Origin: Verrucomicrobiota bacterium | GTDB taxonomy: Bacteria; Chlamydiota; Chlamydiia; Chlamydiales; JAEYWL01 | Length of the DNA stretch: 27,392 nucleotides | Direction: 5' to 3' | Assembly (NCBI GenBank): GCA_023428915.1 | Contig: JAEYWL010000122.1 | Location: forward strand, 1 to 27,392 | Shown: in pieces, positions 1 through 8,988 of the stretch | How positions within the stretch are numbered: the first letter of the stretch is position 1 | How the letters are laid out: every line of letters begins with the position of its first letter | Notes under the pieces: generated by a model | Seen by the model: the letters and a program-made list of their open reading frames with translations, nothing else | Database searches by the model: none | What the model was told of the DNA's origin: nothing | Position numbers and translations under genes: made by a program

Positions 1-1
1 C

Positions 2-133
2 GGTATGGGTATCAATCCTCGTGAGTACTTAGAGGACATCATGCACAGGATCATGTTTCACAGCAACCAAAAGCTCTACGAGCTGTTACCTGACAATTGG
101 CTTGAGAGCCGCCTGCAAAAATCAGCTCCTTAA
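2..133 (+). CDS. IS66-family transposase, C-terminal end (partial)
   Basis: The window opens inside an open frame that ends at a TAA at 131-133 and encodes 43 residues. They read GMGINPREYLEDI, then a stretch ending in LLPDNWLESRLQKS. This matches the C-terminal segment of IS66-type transposases, where a glycine-isoleucine-asparagine-proline turn is followed by a helix and an LLP.W motif. The protein would catalyse transposition of its insertion sequence. The upstream part lies outside the window, so an intact element cannot be told from a remnant. It sits just beyond the last gene of the restriction-modification operon and may have truncated or bounded the accessory region on this side. Confidence 0.75.
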   Translation, partial: GMGINPREYLEDIMHRIMFHSNQKLYELLPDNWLESRLQKSAP

Positions 134-148
134 TTCCTTGCCAAGATG

Positions 149-166
149 GGTTTATTTCCCGGTTAC
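149..166. repeat. Putative right-hand terminal inverted repeat of the IS66 element
   Basis: Sixteen bases after the transposase stop the sequence runs through GGTTTATTTCCCGGTTAC. Read from the outside inward it begins GTAACCGGG, which fits the GTAA start typical of IS66-family ends. The left end is not in the window, so pairing with a partner repeat cannot be tested, and no 8-bp target duplication can be checked. From 167 to 337 I see no gene. Confidence 0.4.
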
Positions 167-337
167 ATGTGCCAGACGAAATGGGGAGTTGAAATGAAGC
201 AGAGATGCAGTTAGAAAGCTTTCATGTCTTCCGTCTTTGCAGATCAAAGATTCGAATGCCGAAACGGTTACTGATCTGCTTCTTTAAAAAAATACCAGAA
301 GAGATCTGGACGATTTAGGCAGGTGCGGGTAGGCTAT

Positions 338-979
338 CTAGTTAGTTTGTTCATCTAGTGATTTTAAAATGTTTTTTATGAGCTCCTTCGATTTATTGGC
401 TAATTTTTGAAGTTGCAAATTAATTTTAGAGCATGTGTTTGATAGGTCTGTTAGTTTGTCATTTATTTTTTTATGTATAACTTCATCACTATTTCTCATT
501 GATTTAGGCATTGGTAATTCATAACGCAATTTTCTAATCTCAGAGCATACTGAAGAAAGCTCTTTTTGTAGTTCGAGGGTTGCGTGGGCTTCATTTTGTT
601 CAGGGTCAATAACAAAATCATATTTTTCAAGTGATAAAAGTAAGGAGTGAATTACTTCATGTAATTCAAAATATTTATCTTCAAAGGACTGAAAAAATCT
701 TTCAAATTGATGCGGGTTTGTGGGGTCTTCAACTTTGAGAAGTAAGCAATATTTTTTTACATCACCTAAAGCTAGATATGAACCATCTATTTTGGAAGAT
801 ATTTGATCAAATATTTCTTTGTGTAATTGGTCTTTTTGAAGTTGTATATGACTTTGTCGTTCGGATCTTTTTTCTCTTAAAAACTGCTTTAGAAAAAAGT
901 AATAACCAATACTGGCTGTAAATGCAATCTCTATATAAGGTGATAACGAAGGGTAAATTTTATAAATGAAATTTTTCAT
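338..979 (-). CDS. Membrane-anchored coiled-coil protein at the end of the hsd operon
   Basis: Not recognised. From the ATG at 979 the product is 213 residues. A longer frame begins at a TTG at 1054 inside hsdR, but the ATG at 979 lies 13 bp after the hsdR stop and is preferred, although no clear Shine-Dalgarno site precedes it. Residues of about 10-28 (IEIAFTASIGYYFFL) form one hydrophobic segment. A highly charged, helix-rich region follows, with repeated Q, K, E and L that suggests coiled coils. This predicts a single-pass inner-membrane protein with a cytoplasmic helical domain. It is the last gene of a five-gene minus-strand cluster with the restriction-modification genes, so it may be part of the defence locus, but no function can be read from the sequence. 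Confidence 0.7.
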   Translation of the reverse strand: MKNFIYKIYPSLSPYIEIAFTASIGYYFFLKQFLREKRSERQSHIQLQKDQLHKEIFDQISSKIDGSYLALGDVKKYCLLLKVEDPTNPHQFERFFQSFEDKYFELHEVIHSLLLSLEKYDFVIDPEQNEAHATLELQKELSSVCSEIRKLRYELPMPKSMRNSDEVIHKKINDKLTDLSNTCSKINLQLQKLANKSKELIKNILKSLDEQTN

Positions 980-992
980 ATCAATTAGATAA

Positions 993-3971
993 TTAAATAG
1001 ATCTATTTGCTCGCTTTCCACTTTGAATTTCCTCTTTGTTGTAAGTCGCCCCAAAGTTGGTGTCGGAGAGCCATTTCTTGAAGGAGGGGTTGTCGCTGAA
1101 TTGCTTGAATAGCTCGGTGTGATCAGATAAGAGGTCTACCATGACACGTTGGAGCGCCTTGTCATGCTCGATCCGGGCGTTTTGTTTATCGTTGTTCTTC
1201 ATCGCATTTTGGTAGGCCGGATCTGCACTAACCTTGGCGGGCAGCTCTTCCGCGATGATTTTGCGGATTTTATCTCCATCTTTCCATTCGATGCTTCCGA
1301 AAAGATCATTAAAAGTTTTGAGGATGTTGCTTAAGTGATCTAGCTCTGCCTCCGCTTTTCTTCCACCGGCGCGAGTCGGCACAGGCTCAATTTCGGCATT
1401 TTTATCAGGAAGGATAATTTTAAGAGCAGATTTAACTTCGACGCGATAGCTATCCATATCAATAGCATCCAAAATGCCTCTTGAAAGATCTTCTTCTTTA
1501 GGTGCAGGAAGCTTTGGGAGCAAAAAGTTTAAAAAGATGGCAAGCTTCTCCCATGAGGTATTGGAATAAGGCAAAATCGAGGAGAGGAAACCGTAAGTAC
1601 GTACGAAGGCTTTAGCCTTGCTCTTGAAGTCAACTTGGTTGTCTTCATCTAGTTCTGATTGATAAATTGCAACGCATTGATCTAGGATGGGATCAAGTTT
1701 GTCACGGTTAGCACCTGAAATATATTTGGTTACTAAATCGTCAATTTGGTCTTGTGAATATACTTGCGCTCTGTTTAAGTCCCCTTGGAGATCATGCAGC
1801 TTATTGGGATCGGTCTCTTCACTCAGCAAGGTTGTTCTATAGAAGTCAGCAAAGGATTCTTTAATGATGTCTGAATCGTTACTGAAGTCGAGCACGAAGG
1901 TGTCATATTTAGATGGATGGGCTCGATTGAGACGAGAGAGCGTTTGAACGGCTTTAATCCCAGACAATTTTTTATCCACATACATTGTATGAAGAAGTGG
2001 TTCGTCATAGCCGGTTTGAAACTTGTCTGCAACGATAAGGAATCGATAGGGATCTTCTTGGATCTTGTCCGTGATATCCTTGCATGGGAACTGATTAAGA
2101 GTCGCTTCGGATACTTTCTTCCCACCTTTCGGATACTCGTGTTCACCTGAAAAGGCAACGATAGGTTGATAAGGACTTTTGATGTCTTTTAAATAGTCTT
2201 TGAAAGCAAAGTAATATTGAATCGCTCTTTCGATTGTCCCAGTGGCTACCATCGCGCGCGCTTGTCCATTCATTTTTCGCTGGCCAATAACCTGCTCGTG
2301 GAAATGATCGACCATAATTTCGGCTTTTTCGCGAATGGCATGACTGTGCGATTCCACATACTTGCGAAGCTTCTTTTGAGCTTTCTTGGAGTCATAGAGA
2401 GGGTCTCCCTCAAGTTTTTTAGCGAGAAGGTAATAACTTTCAACTGGCGTGTAATTCTTAAGAACATCAAGAATGAAACCTTCCTCGATCGCCTGTTTCA
2501 TTGTATAGGAATGGAAGGGACGAAATTTTGTTACATCTCCTTCTTTAAAAGGCTCTCCAAAGATCTCAAGAGTTTTATTTTTTGGTGTAGCGGTAAAGGC
2601 AAAATAGCTTGCATTGGGGAGCATCTTTTTGCTCTCCATGATTTTGTTGATCTGATCTTCAACAGTTTCTTCTTCATCGGATTCGGAGTCAGTTGTAGAA
2701 AGAGCCATATTCATTTTGGCAGCCGTTCTTCCTCCTTGGCTTGAGTGCGCCTCATCGATGATGATGGCAAAATGGGATTTTCGATGATCATCGCCGATTT
2801 CTTTTAAGATGAAGGGAAATTTCTGAACCGTCGTAATGATGATTTTCTTGCCACCTTTCAAGAATTTGCGGAGGTCTCCGGATCGCTCGGCATGCCCGAC
2901 CGTGGCTGATACCTGCGCGAAATGTTTGATCGTATCGCGAATTTGCTTGTCAAGCACTCTTCTATCGGTAACAACAACAACGCTATCAAAGAGGGCTTGT
3001 CCTCCCTGGGTTAATTCGATGAGTTGATGTGCTAGCCATGCAATGGAGTTGCTTTTTCCGCTTCCGGCAGAATGCTGAATAAGGTAGCGTTTTCCTACCC
3101 CAGATTTCGGAGCATCGGCCAGCAACTTTCTTACCACATCAAGTTGGTGATATCTCGGAAAGAGTTGTTTCTGTTTCTTACGACCTTTATCGTCTTTTTC
3201 TTCGATGATCTGGGTATAATTTTCAATGATGTTAGAGAGAGATGTTTTGGATAAAATTTCTTTCCAAAGGTAGTCTGTTGCAATGCCTACCGGATTCGGA
3301 GGGTTGCCGGCACCAGCGTTATAGCCCTTATTGAAGGGGAGGAACCATGAAGCTTTGCCTTTAAGATGGGTACACATCTGGACTTGCGTGTCATCAACCG
3401 CAAAGTGAACAGCACATCGTCCAAATTGGAAGAGAAGTTCACGTGGGTCGCGGTCTTTGCAATATTGTTGGACTGCATCACTGACCGTTTGCTTGGTAAG
3501 CTTATTTTTAAGTTCAAAGGTCATCACCGGCAACCCGTTGATGAAGATAGCAAGATCCAAGGCGTGCATCGTCTCAGCGCGGCTATAACGAAGCTGACGT
3601 GTTACGCTAAAAATATTGGCTTGATATAGCTCGTTTGCCTTCACGTTGCCTTGAGTGGGCGTAACGTAATAGAGGTCGATAGAATGAGATTGATGTTTGA
3701 TTCCATTTCTTAAAACATCAACAACCCCACGCTTTGCAATTTCTCCCTGTAAACGATTCAAAAATTGCGTTTTTCGCGATCCTTCTTCAAGAAGACCCAG
3801 TTCTTCATATACTTTCGGTTGAGTAGTGCGGATAAAGTAAGATAGCTTCTCCAGATCAATAGCATGTTCGCGGTCGAAATCTTGATTGTTGCCGGCCTCG
3901 TATCCGCCCTGCTGGGTCAAGTAGTTGAATATGATGTCTTCGAGACCCTTTTCGCTCGTATCAGTCGTCAT
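993..3971 (-). CDS. hsdR: Type I restriction enzyme, R subunit (HsdR)
   Basis: The 992-residue product is the ATP-dependent translocating and cleaving subunit of a type I restriction enzyme. The N-terminal nuclease domain shows a PD-(D/E)XK pattern, with D139 in HALDLAIF and E153-L-K155 in TFELKN. The superfamily 2 helicase motor follows: Walker A (SAGSGKSN, about 301-308), DEAH box (406-409), TATP motif III (461-464) and a motif VI-like QTLSRLNRAH (about 677-686). Length and order fit HsdR, and no internal stop or frameshift interrupts it. The start overlaps the end of hsdS by 11 bp, which implies translational coupling in one operon with hsdM and hsdS. With the methylase and specificity subunits it would cut unmethylated incoming DNA far from the recognition site. 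Confidence 0.95.
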   Translation of the reverse strand: MTTDTSEKGLEDIIFNYLTQQGGYEAGNNQDFDREHAIDLEKLSYFIRTTQPKVYEELGLLEEGSRKTQFLNRLQGEIAKRGVVDVLRNGIKHQSHSIDLYYVTPTQGNVKANELYQANIFSVTRQLRYSRAETMHALDLAIFINGLPVMTFELKNKLTKQTVSDAVQQYCKDRDPRELLFQFGRCAVHFAVDDTQVQMCTHLKGKASWFLPFNKGYNAGAGNPPNPVGIATDYLWKEILSKTSLSNIIENYTQIIEEKDDKGRKKQKQLFPRYHQLDVVRKLLADAPKSGVGKRYLIQHSAGSGKSNSIAWLAHQLIELTQGGQALFDSVVVVTDRRVLDKQIRDTIKHFAQVSATVGHAERSGDLRKFLKGGKKIIITTVQKFPFILKEIGDDHRKSHFAIIIDEAHSSQGGRTAAKMNMALSTTDSESDEEETVEDQINKIMESKKMLPNASYFAFTATPKNKTLEIFGEPFKEGDVTKFRPFHSYTMKQAIEEGFILDVLKNYTPVESYYLLAKKLEGDPLYDSKKAQKKLRKYVESHSHAIREKAEIMVDHFHEQVIGQRKMNGQARAMVATGTIERAIQYYFAFKDYLKDIKSPYQPIVAFSGEHEYPKGGKKVSEATLNQFPCKDITDKIQEDPYRFLIVADKFQTGYDEPLLHTMYVDKKLSGIKAVQTLSRLNRAHPSKYDTFVLDFSNDSDIIKESFADFYRTTLLSEETDPNKLHDLQGDLNRAQVYSQDQIDDLVTKYISGANRDKLDPILDQCVAIYQSELDEDNQVDFKSKAKAFVRTYGFLSSILPYSNTSWEKLAIFLNFLLPKLPAPKEEDLSRGILDAIDMDSYRVEVKSALKIILPDKNAEIEPVPTRAGGRKAEAELDHLSNILKTFNDLFGSIEWKDGDKIRKIIAEELPAKVSADPAYQNAMKNNDKQNARIEHDKALQRVMVDLLSDHTELFKQFSDNPSFKKWLSDTNFGATYNKEEIQSGKRANRSI

Positions 3972-5391
3972 TGCCGGCTCCTACAAGTTCTAAAGATTCC
4001 TCTTCTTGTTCCTCCTCAATGGTTTCTTCAATGAGTTCCCCCTCGATAATATCGCTAATTTCGATATCACGAACGTCAATTTGTCCTGTCATTACATCTG
4101 AAATAAGGCGGGTGCGGTATTCTTGAATGAGGTCAATTTGTTGTTGGGAGCTGCTTATAAGTAGGTTTATATTGGAGCATGATGTTTCAATGTGTTCTAA
4201 AATGCGGTTTTGTTCCTCAAGTGGTGGGAGAGGAACCGGAAAACGACTGTAACGTGTTGGATTTAAGTTTGATTGATTTAAGCTGGGAATAGAGTGTCTT
4301 CTCACGTAAGTAATAAACAAAGAGCTGTTAAGTAGGTAATTAATATAGTCGGGCAGCGATTTACCATTAACCCTTAGTAAAACTAGATAAGATGCAAAAG
4401 AATAGTCACCTGTATGCTCCTTGAAAATCCCGACTTTCCCAACTAGTTCTTTACTGTTAGTACGATTGAATAACAGGTCGTTGTATCGAAGCAATAATTC
4501 ATCTTCAAGGTCTTTTAAAAGACCACAATTTTTAGCGACTATTTTTCCATCTTGGATGTGACCCATAGTAAGTATCTTGTACTTTCCTTTATCACCAGCA
4601 CTTTCCGATGTTCCGTATTTTATTAAAGAAAATAAGCGTTTTATGGGAAAGGCTTCCCAATGCTCTGGAATGTCGCCAAGCCACTCGATACCACTTGGTT
4701 TGAGCCTAACATTTGGGTCGAGCCCGCGAGTGACAACTTGATTGATTATGACCTGCTTTTGTTCCTTAAGCTGTTCGATGAGACGTTTCTTCTTTTGTAT
4801 GAATTTGTTTATTTGGGCGCATTTATATTCCAAGAAACGGACGATTTGCTTTTGTTCAGATAAAGGAGGATATGGAAGTGCAACTTTTTTTAAATCAGAC
4901 ATAGAAATTTTCATTCGAATAGTGTTCAACTTGCCTGCATCGCTTTTTTTTATTAATATTCCTTTTCCATAGATAGATAGGTTCCTTTGGAAGATGTGAT
5001 TGCTAAAAATTTTTTCATAGTAGTGAATGTTAACGTCTTCACATCTCGAAAAAAGAGCATAATAAACAGGGCTTATAGCACCTTTAAATCTTGATAAGCC
5101 CACAGCGCCAACTATTACATTCATACTGTTGAGCACAATGTCGTTTGGATGAGCAATCTTATAGGCCGAAAGATCATTTTTAGCCTTGTTTCCACCACGA
5201 CCTTTATCTGAATACAATGTTACTCCACGTGCAATTGAAAGAGATAGAATTTGAGTGGTTTTAATTGGATCATTCTTTTCTTTCCTTTCTTTAAGAAGTG
5301 CTCTTAAGGGCTTCATTTCCCAATGACTTGGGATTGTTTTCATCCAATCCGTATCAACATTTTTGTAGTCTTGGTAAGGAGAATTTTTCAT
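3961..5391 (-). CDS. hsdS: Type I restriction-modification specificity subunit (HsdS)
   Basis: The 476-residue product has the duplicated HsdS layout. The first target-recognition domain covers roughly residues 15-170. It ends in PPLSEQKQIVRFLEYK and a long conserved helix at about 180-220. The second domain starts near SGIEWLGDIPEHWE (about 233) and ends in LPPLEEQNRILEHI plus a second helix. The two helices set the spacing between the two half-sites, so a bipartite recognition sequence is expected, but it cannot be read from the protein. The C-terminus carries an unusual tail of about 35 residues rich in Glu (for example EETIEEEQEEESLE). The ATG shares one base with the hsdM stop (TAATG), which indicates coupled translation. 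The recognition domains appear AT-rich, as is common in HsdS. Confidence 0.93.
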   Translation of the reverse strand: MKNSPYQDYKNVDTDWMKTIPSHWEMKPLRALLKERKEKNDPIKTTQILSLSIARGVTLYSDKGRGGNKAKNDLSAYKIAHPNDIVLNSMNVIVGAVGLSRFKGAISPVYYALFSRCEDVNIHYYEKIFSNHIFQRNLSIYGKGILIKKSDAGKLNTIRMKISMSDLKKVALPYPPLSEQKQIVRFLEYKCAQINKFIQKKKRLIEQLKEQKQVIINQVVTRGLDPNVRLKPSGIEWLGDIPEHWEAFPIKRLFSLIKYGTSESAGDKGKYKILTMGHIQDGKIVAKNCGLLKDLEDELLLRYNDLLFNRTNSKELVGKVGIFKEHTGDYSFASYLVLLRVNGKSLPDYINYLLNSSLFITYVRRHSIPSLNQSNLNPTRYSRFPVPLPPLEEQNRILEHIETSCSNINLLISSSQQQIDLIQEYRTRLISDVMTGQIDVRDIEISDIIEGELIEETIEEEQEEESLELVGAGNDD

Positions 5392-7523
5392 TAGCTCACC
5401 TTTCCAATTATGTTAAATAATAATCCTTCTGTTTCAACATCTAGAGATAAGATATCGGCTTGAATTTCTTCCAGGCTCCTCATCTTGATTGGCTTGTAGA
5501 AGTGCTTCGTAAAAGAGATCTCATAGCCAATTTGATTTTTAGAACTGTCTACCCAGGCATCAGCCGTGTAAGGTAGAACTTCGCGTTTGAAGAACGCTTC
5601 GATGCCGCCTTGCTCAATTAGAGGAACTTGCTCTGTATCACGTAGATTGGAATCAGCCTCATATTCAACAACGTATTTCTTCCCATCCACGATGAGTTCA
5701 TATAACCCTTCAAGCGGATTGGGGGTCACTTTACCAGGTTTATGCACTTTTTTGATTACTGGCTCGGCGTTTTCGTCGATAGTGGCCAGCTCGTTTCGAA
5801 TTAAGTCCTTTCGCTTTTTGGTCAATTTAAGTTGAACCTTGTCGGCACGCTCTTCAACTAGCTCAATAAATTCATTATAGTTACTGAAATAGGTTGCGCT
5901 CTTCTCTTTAACGAAATCCGATATAAACTCTGCTAAGTCAGATTCTCCCTCCCTGCCACACGTTCTATAAAACTTGGAGAGGTTATCTGTTGATAGGTCG
6001 ACTTTTAGCCTGAGCGGCCGTTCGACGGTGATCTTGGAATACCCGAAGGCTTCATTTTGAAAGATCTTGGACTGTTCGGTTTCGCGAAAATCGATCAAAA
6101 GATCGCAAATCATCTTCATGTGTTCATCCGATAATTCGCAGTTTTTTTTGCCAAGATTTCTTCGAAGTGGTACAGACCAGTTGCTAGCGTCGATGAGCTG
6201 TACTTTGCCTTTCTTATGAAATGGCTTTCGGTTTGTTAACACCCAAATGTAGGTGGCGATGCCGGTGTTATAGAACATATTTTCAGGGAGGGCGATGATA
6301 GCTTCCAGCCAGTCATTTTCGATAATCCATCGGCGGATATTGCTCTCACCTTGCCCAGCATCTCCCGTGAAGAGAGAGGAACCATTGTGTACTTGAGCTA
6401 TGCGGCTTCCAAGGGGCGTATCGTTTTTCATCTTCATGAGTTTATTGACAAGGAACATCAACTGTCCATCACTTGAACGGGTGATCATGGAGAATTCCGG
6501 ATCATTGCCATGTTGAACCACAAATCGTGCGTCTTTTAGGTCGCCTTTGCCGCCCATCCGTTCAAGGTCGGTCTTCCAGCTCTTGCCATAGGGAGGATTA
6601 GACAGCATGAAGTCGAACTCTTGCGAGGGAAAAGCGTCTGCTGAGAGGGTTGAACCGAATTTGATATTCATCGCTTCTTCTCCCTCACCTTTTAGAAGGA
6701 GGTCAGCTTTACAGATGGCATAGGTTTCGGGCTGGCATTCTTGACCATAGAGGTGTGTTGACACTTCTTTGCGGTGAGCTTTCGCTAGTTTCTGTAGCCT
6801 TTCTTCTGCTACCGTCAACATGCCACCGGTTCCACAGGCTCCATCATAGACAAGATAGGTTCCTGACTGAATTTGATCTGCAATAGGAAGAAAAATAAGA
6901 TCGGCCATGAGTTTGACAACATCTCGTGGTGTAAAGTGTTCGCCGGCCTCTTCGTTATTTTCTTCATTGAAACGACGAATAAGCTCCTCGAAAACTGTTC
7001 CCATTGCATGATTGTCTAAAGCGGGTAGTTTTTCATTTCCGTTTACATCTAGGATTGGTTTTGAACTTAAATTGATAGATGTATCCAGGAATTTTTCAAT
7101 GACGTTTCCCAAAATATCGTTTTCGACCATGTGGGGGATTTGATTTCGAAATTTAAATTTATCGAGAATCTCTTGAACATTGGTTGAAAAACCATCCAAA
7201 TAGGCTTCAAAATCTGCTTTTAATTGTTGTGACTTGGCACGAGCTTTCAAATCTCTGAGAGTAAAAGGTGATGTGTTGTAGAATGCTTGCCCCGAAGCTT
7301 GACATAAGGGAGCTGTTTGGTTAGCAATGCTTGCAGCATCTAGCTGCTGTTTCATTTTGAGAACAGCTTCTTTGGTTGGTTCCAAGAGCGCATCTAAGCG
7401 TCTAATGACAGTCATAGGTAGAATGACATCGCGATATTTACCTCGAACATAAATATCCCTAAGAACATCATCGGCGATTCCCCAAATGAAATTAGCGATT
7501 GTCGTTTGTGCCATACTGCTCAT
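5391..7523 (-). CDS. hsdM: Type I restriction-modification N6-adenine methyltransferase subunit (HsdM)
   Basis: The 710-residue product is the methyltransferase subunit that, with HsdS, methylates adenine in the recognition site. The HsdM N-terminal helical domain is followed by GEHFTPR (194-200), the AdoMet-binding motif I DGACGTGG (227-234) and the catalytic NPPYG (309-313). A region near 540-600 is charged and helix-rich. The C-terminal part (about 620-690) includes RDTEQVPL, EVLPY and ADAWVD, a segment seen in the longer HsdM subfamily of about 700 residues. A start at 7523 overlaps the upstream stop in an ATGA arrangement; a second ATG at 7514 is possible. The gene lies between the 431-aa protein and hsdS with overlapping ends, so all are probably co-translated. 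Confidence 0.95.
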   Translation of the reverse strand: MSSMAQTTIANFIWGIADDVLRDIYVRGKYRDVILPMTVIRRLDALLEPTKEAVLKMKQQLDAASIANQTAPLCQASGQAFYNTSPFTLRDLKARAKSQQLKADFEAYLDGFSTNVQEILDKFKFRNQIPHMVENDILGNVIEKFLDTSINLSSKPILDVNGNEKLPALDNHAMGTVFEELIRRFNEENNEEAGEHFTPRDVVKLMADLIFLPIADQIQSGTYLVYDGACGTGGMLTVAEERLQKLAKAHRKEVSTHLYGQECQPETYAICKADLLLKGEGEEAMNIKFGSTLSADAFPSQEFDFMLSNPPYGKSWKTDLERMGGKGDLKDARFVVQHGNDPEFSMITRSSDGQLMFLVNKLMKMKNDTPLGSRIAQVHNGSSLFTGDAGQGESNIRRWIIENDWLEAIIALPENMFYNTGIATYIWVLTNRKPFHKKGKVQLIDASNWSVPLRRNLGKKNCELSDEHMKMICDLLIDFRETEQSKIFQNEAFGYSKITVERPLRLKVDLSTDNLSKFYRTCGREGESDLAEFISDFVKEKSATYFSNYNEFIELVEERADKVQLKLTKKRKDLIRNELATIDENAEPVIKKVHKPGKVTPNPLEGLYELIVDGKKYVVEYEADSNLRDTEQVPLIEQGGIEAFFKREVLPYTADAWVDSSKNQIGYEISFTKHFYKPIKMRSLEEIQADILSLDVETEGLLFNIIGKVS

Positions 7524-8815
7524 TTTGAGGTCCTTTTTGGTTTGTTTTTTTTCTTGGATGCTTTTTGATTTTTGTTTCGTAATCGATCGACTTCCTGAAA
7601 CAGTAGTTCAGCTTCGTTTTTGGATATCCCGCTTACAACTATCGGATTAGCTTTTAAAGTCGCTTTGTAGGTAGAAATTCGATGAATAAATAAAGCACGA
7701 AAAATGCTGGGAAACTTAACATCATCGAGATGTTTAGCAACAGTTCCTCCGCCAGGCTCACAATCACAAATTTCACCAGGGCTTCTTGCGCACAAGCTTT
7801 TAAACATATCCTTGGGTGAAGATGTTTCACTGAATTTGTGAATGTTAATTTTTTCGATGTATTCGTTATTGGGTCCCACAATTTTAATGAAAAGTTCATC
7901 ATGCTCGTAATTGAGTGATACTCCTTGGATAGGGGGATTGTTCTCTTCCTTTTGTGCAATTGTATTTAAAGGCAGTGAAGTGCATTCGTGATGGACCATT
8001 ATTTCATTAAACAGGTTTTGAATGTAATCTAGATATCTTTCTCGAGTGAAAAATAGAGCCTTTTCTGGTGTTGCGCAATTCTTAAGGCTTTCCATGTCTT
8101 TCCACTCGACAAATTCTTCAACCAAGTTGTTATTTTCAAAATCTTTCCTTTTGCTGTTCCATGCCCTTTCAGCTTTTAGCAATTTACTAAATGCCACCCA
8201 TGGTTTCACAGGATCTTTCCAACTGATCATTTGTTCCAAATCAGTCAACTCTTGAATCTCCGAATCAAAGACATATTCGAGGATGATATAGTCTTTTACA
8301 TGACCGATTGGCTTTTGAGATGGAATTAGTTCTATTTTTTCAACTTTCGCAAACGATTTAATTTCAAATTGGTCATCTAATTCCAAAATATGATGCAATA
8401 ATATCTTCAGTTGACTCGAAAAATTCTGAAAATAACGGAAATTTCTAAAGGAAGGCTCCATTGAAACAAAGCTTTCGATGATATTGATTCGGTTCACAAT
8501 TTCCTGATTATCAGAGTAGTTCGTTTTTGTGAGTTGAGTGCTTAACTTGTCAAAAGTTTCTTTCAAAACTCTAAATGTCTTCCCTTTTGCAGATAGCCTC
8601 TTTTGTTCAAAAGCTTCGTTTTCGTTCGTCCATTGTTCATACAGGTGCTTGATTTGAGGAGACTTTTGAATCAAGGGTAGAACGTTATCTGATATAATCC
8701 TAAAAAAATCTTTGTTGCTTTTTATGGTTAAAAGCTGCTCGTAAAGCAATTCCAAGACGGTAAATCCGCTTTCTAAACGCTTAAGATATGGCTTTTCTAC
8801 TATTGACGAATTCAT
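7520..8815 (-). CDS. Unrecognised 431-aa protein, first gene of the hsd operon
   Basis: Not recognised. The frame encodes 431 residues and overlaps the hsdM start by 4 bp (ATGA), so it is almost certainly co-translated with the methylase. The first 290 residues are rich in Leu, Glu and Lys and look mainly helical. Around 300-330 short beta-like strands alternate (GVSLNYEHDELFIKIVG). A segment ending in SSPKDMFKSLC and a Cys-rich stretch (ICDCEPGGG) come next. The tail (about 415-431) is very basic (KKKNKPKRTSK), which suggests nucleic-acid contact. No catalytic motif is visible. The start codon is preceded by a weak AAGG about 10 bases upstream. It could be an accessory or regulatory factor of the restriction system, or an independent defence protein; position is the only support. 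Confidence 0.8.
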   Translation of the reverse strand: MNSSIVEKPYLKRLESGFTVLELLYEQLLTIKSNKDFFRIISDNVLPLIQKSPQIKHLYEQWTNENEAFEQKRLSAKGKTFRVLKETFDKLSTQLTKTNYSDNQEIVNRINIIESFVSMEPSFRNFRYFQNFSSQLKILLHHILELDDQFEIKSFAKVEKIELIPSQKPIGHVKDYIILEYVFDSEIQELTDLEQMISWKDPVKPWVAFSKLLKAERAWNSKRKDFENNNLVEEFVEWKDMESLKNCATPEKALFFTRERYLDYIQNLFNEIMVHHECTSLPLNTIAQKEENNPPIQGVSLNYEHDELFIKIVGPNNEYIEKINIHKFSETSSPKDMFKSLCARSPGEICDCEPGGGTVAKHLDDVKFPSIFRALFIHRISTYKATLKANPIVVSGISKNEAELLFQEVDRLRNKNQKASKKKNKPKRTSK

Positions 8816-8909
8816 GTTGCTACAACCTTACAAAACCTTAAAAAAGGATAACAGTTTAGATTTCTTTTTTCCAGTAAAAAGCACTTCATCGTCTGAGAGG
8901 GATTTCGGA

Positions 8910-8934
8910 AAATTTCGGTTTTTTCCGGAAATTT
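8910..8934. promoter_or_regulatory. Hairpin in the divergent hsd / replication-module gap
   Basis: The 312-bp gap between the start of the 431-aa gene (8815) and the SpoVG-like gene (9128) must hold promoters for both divergent transcripts. An inverted repeat is visible: AAATTTCGG, a loop of six T, then CCGGAAATTT, with one bulged G. TTTCGG is also repeated just upstream (8903-8908). Nearer the 431-aa start, AAGGTT occurs twice within about 20 bases on the minus strand. These could be operator sites, but no clear -35/-10 pair was found on either strand. Confidence 0.35.
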
Positions 8935-8988
8935 ACTTTTTATTTCTGGGATCGGGCCTTTTTGGTCGAGGAACCTCATGATGAAGAC

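Noticed and set aside
240..270. GATTCGAA near 249, similar to the tRNA T-loop, as a second attachment site of the island
   Set aside because: Only 8 bases match the tRNA-Asn end and the flanks differ, so it is not a credible direct repeat of the tRNA 3' end.
980..1054. Longer version of the coiled-coil protein from a TTG inside hsdR
   Set aside because: The ATG at 979 follows the hsdR stop directly and the extra residues are merely an overlapping frame of hsdR.
1823..3629. Several open frames of 60-175 codons on both strands within hsdR
   Set aside because: All lie inside the intact hsdR frame, lack start signals and show no recognisable product.
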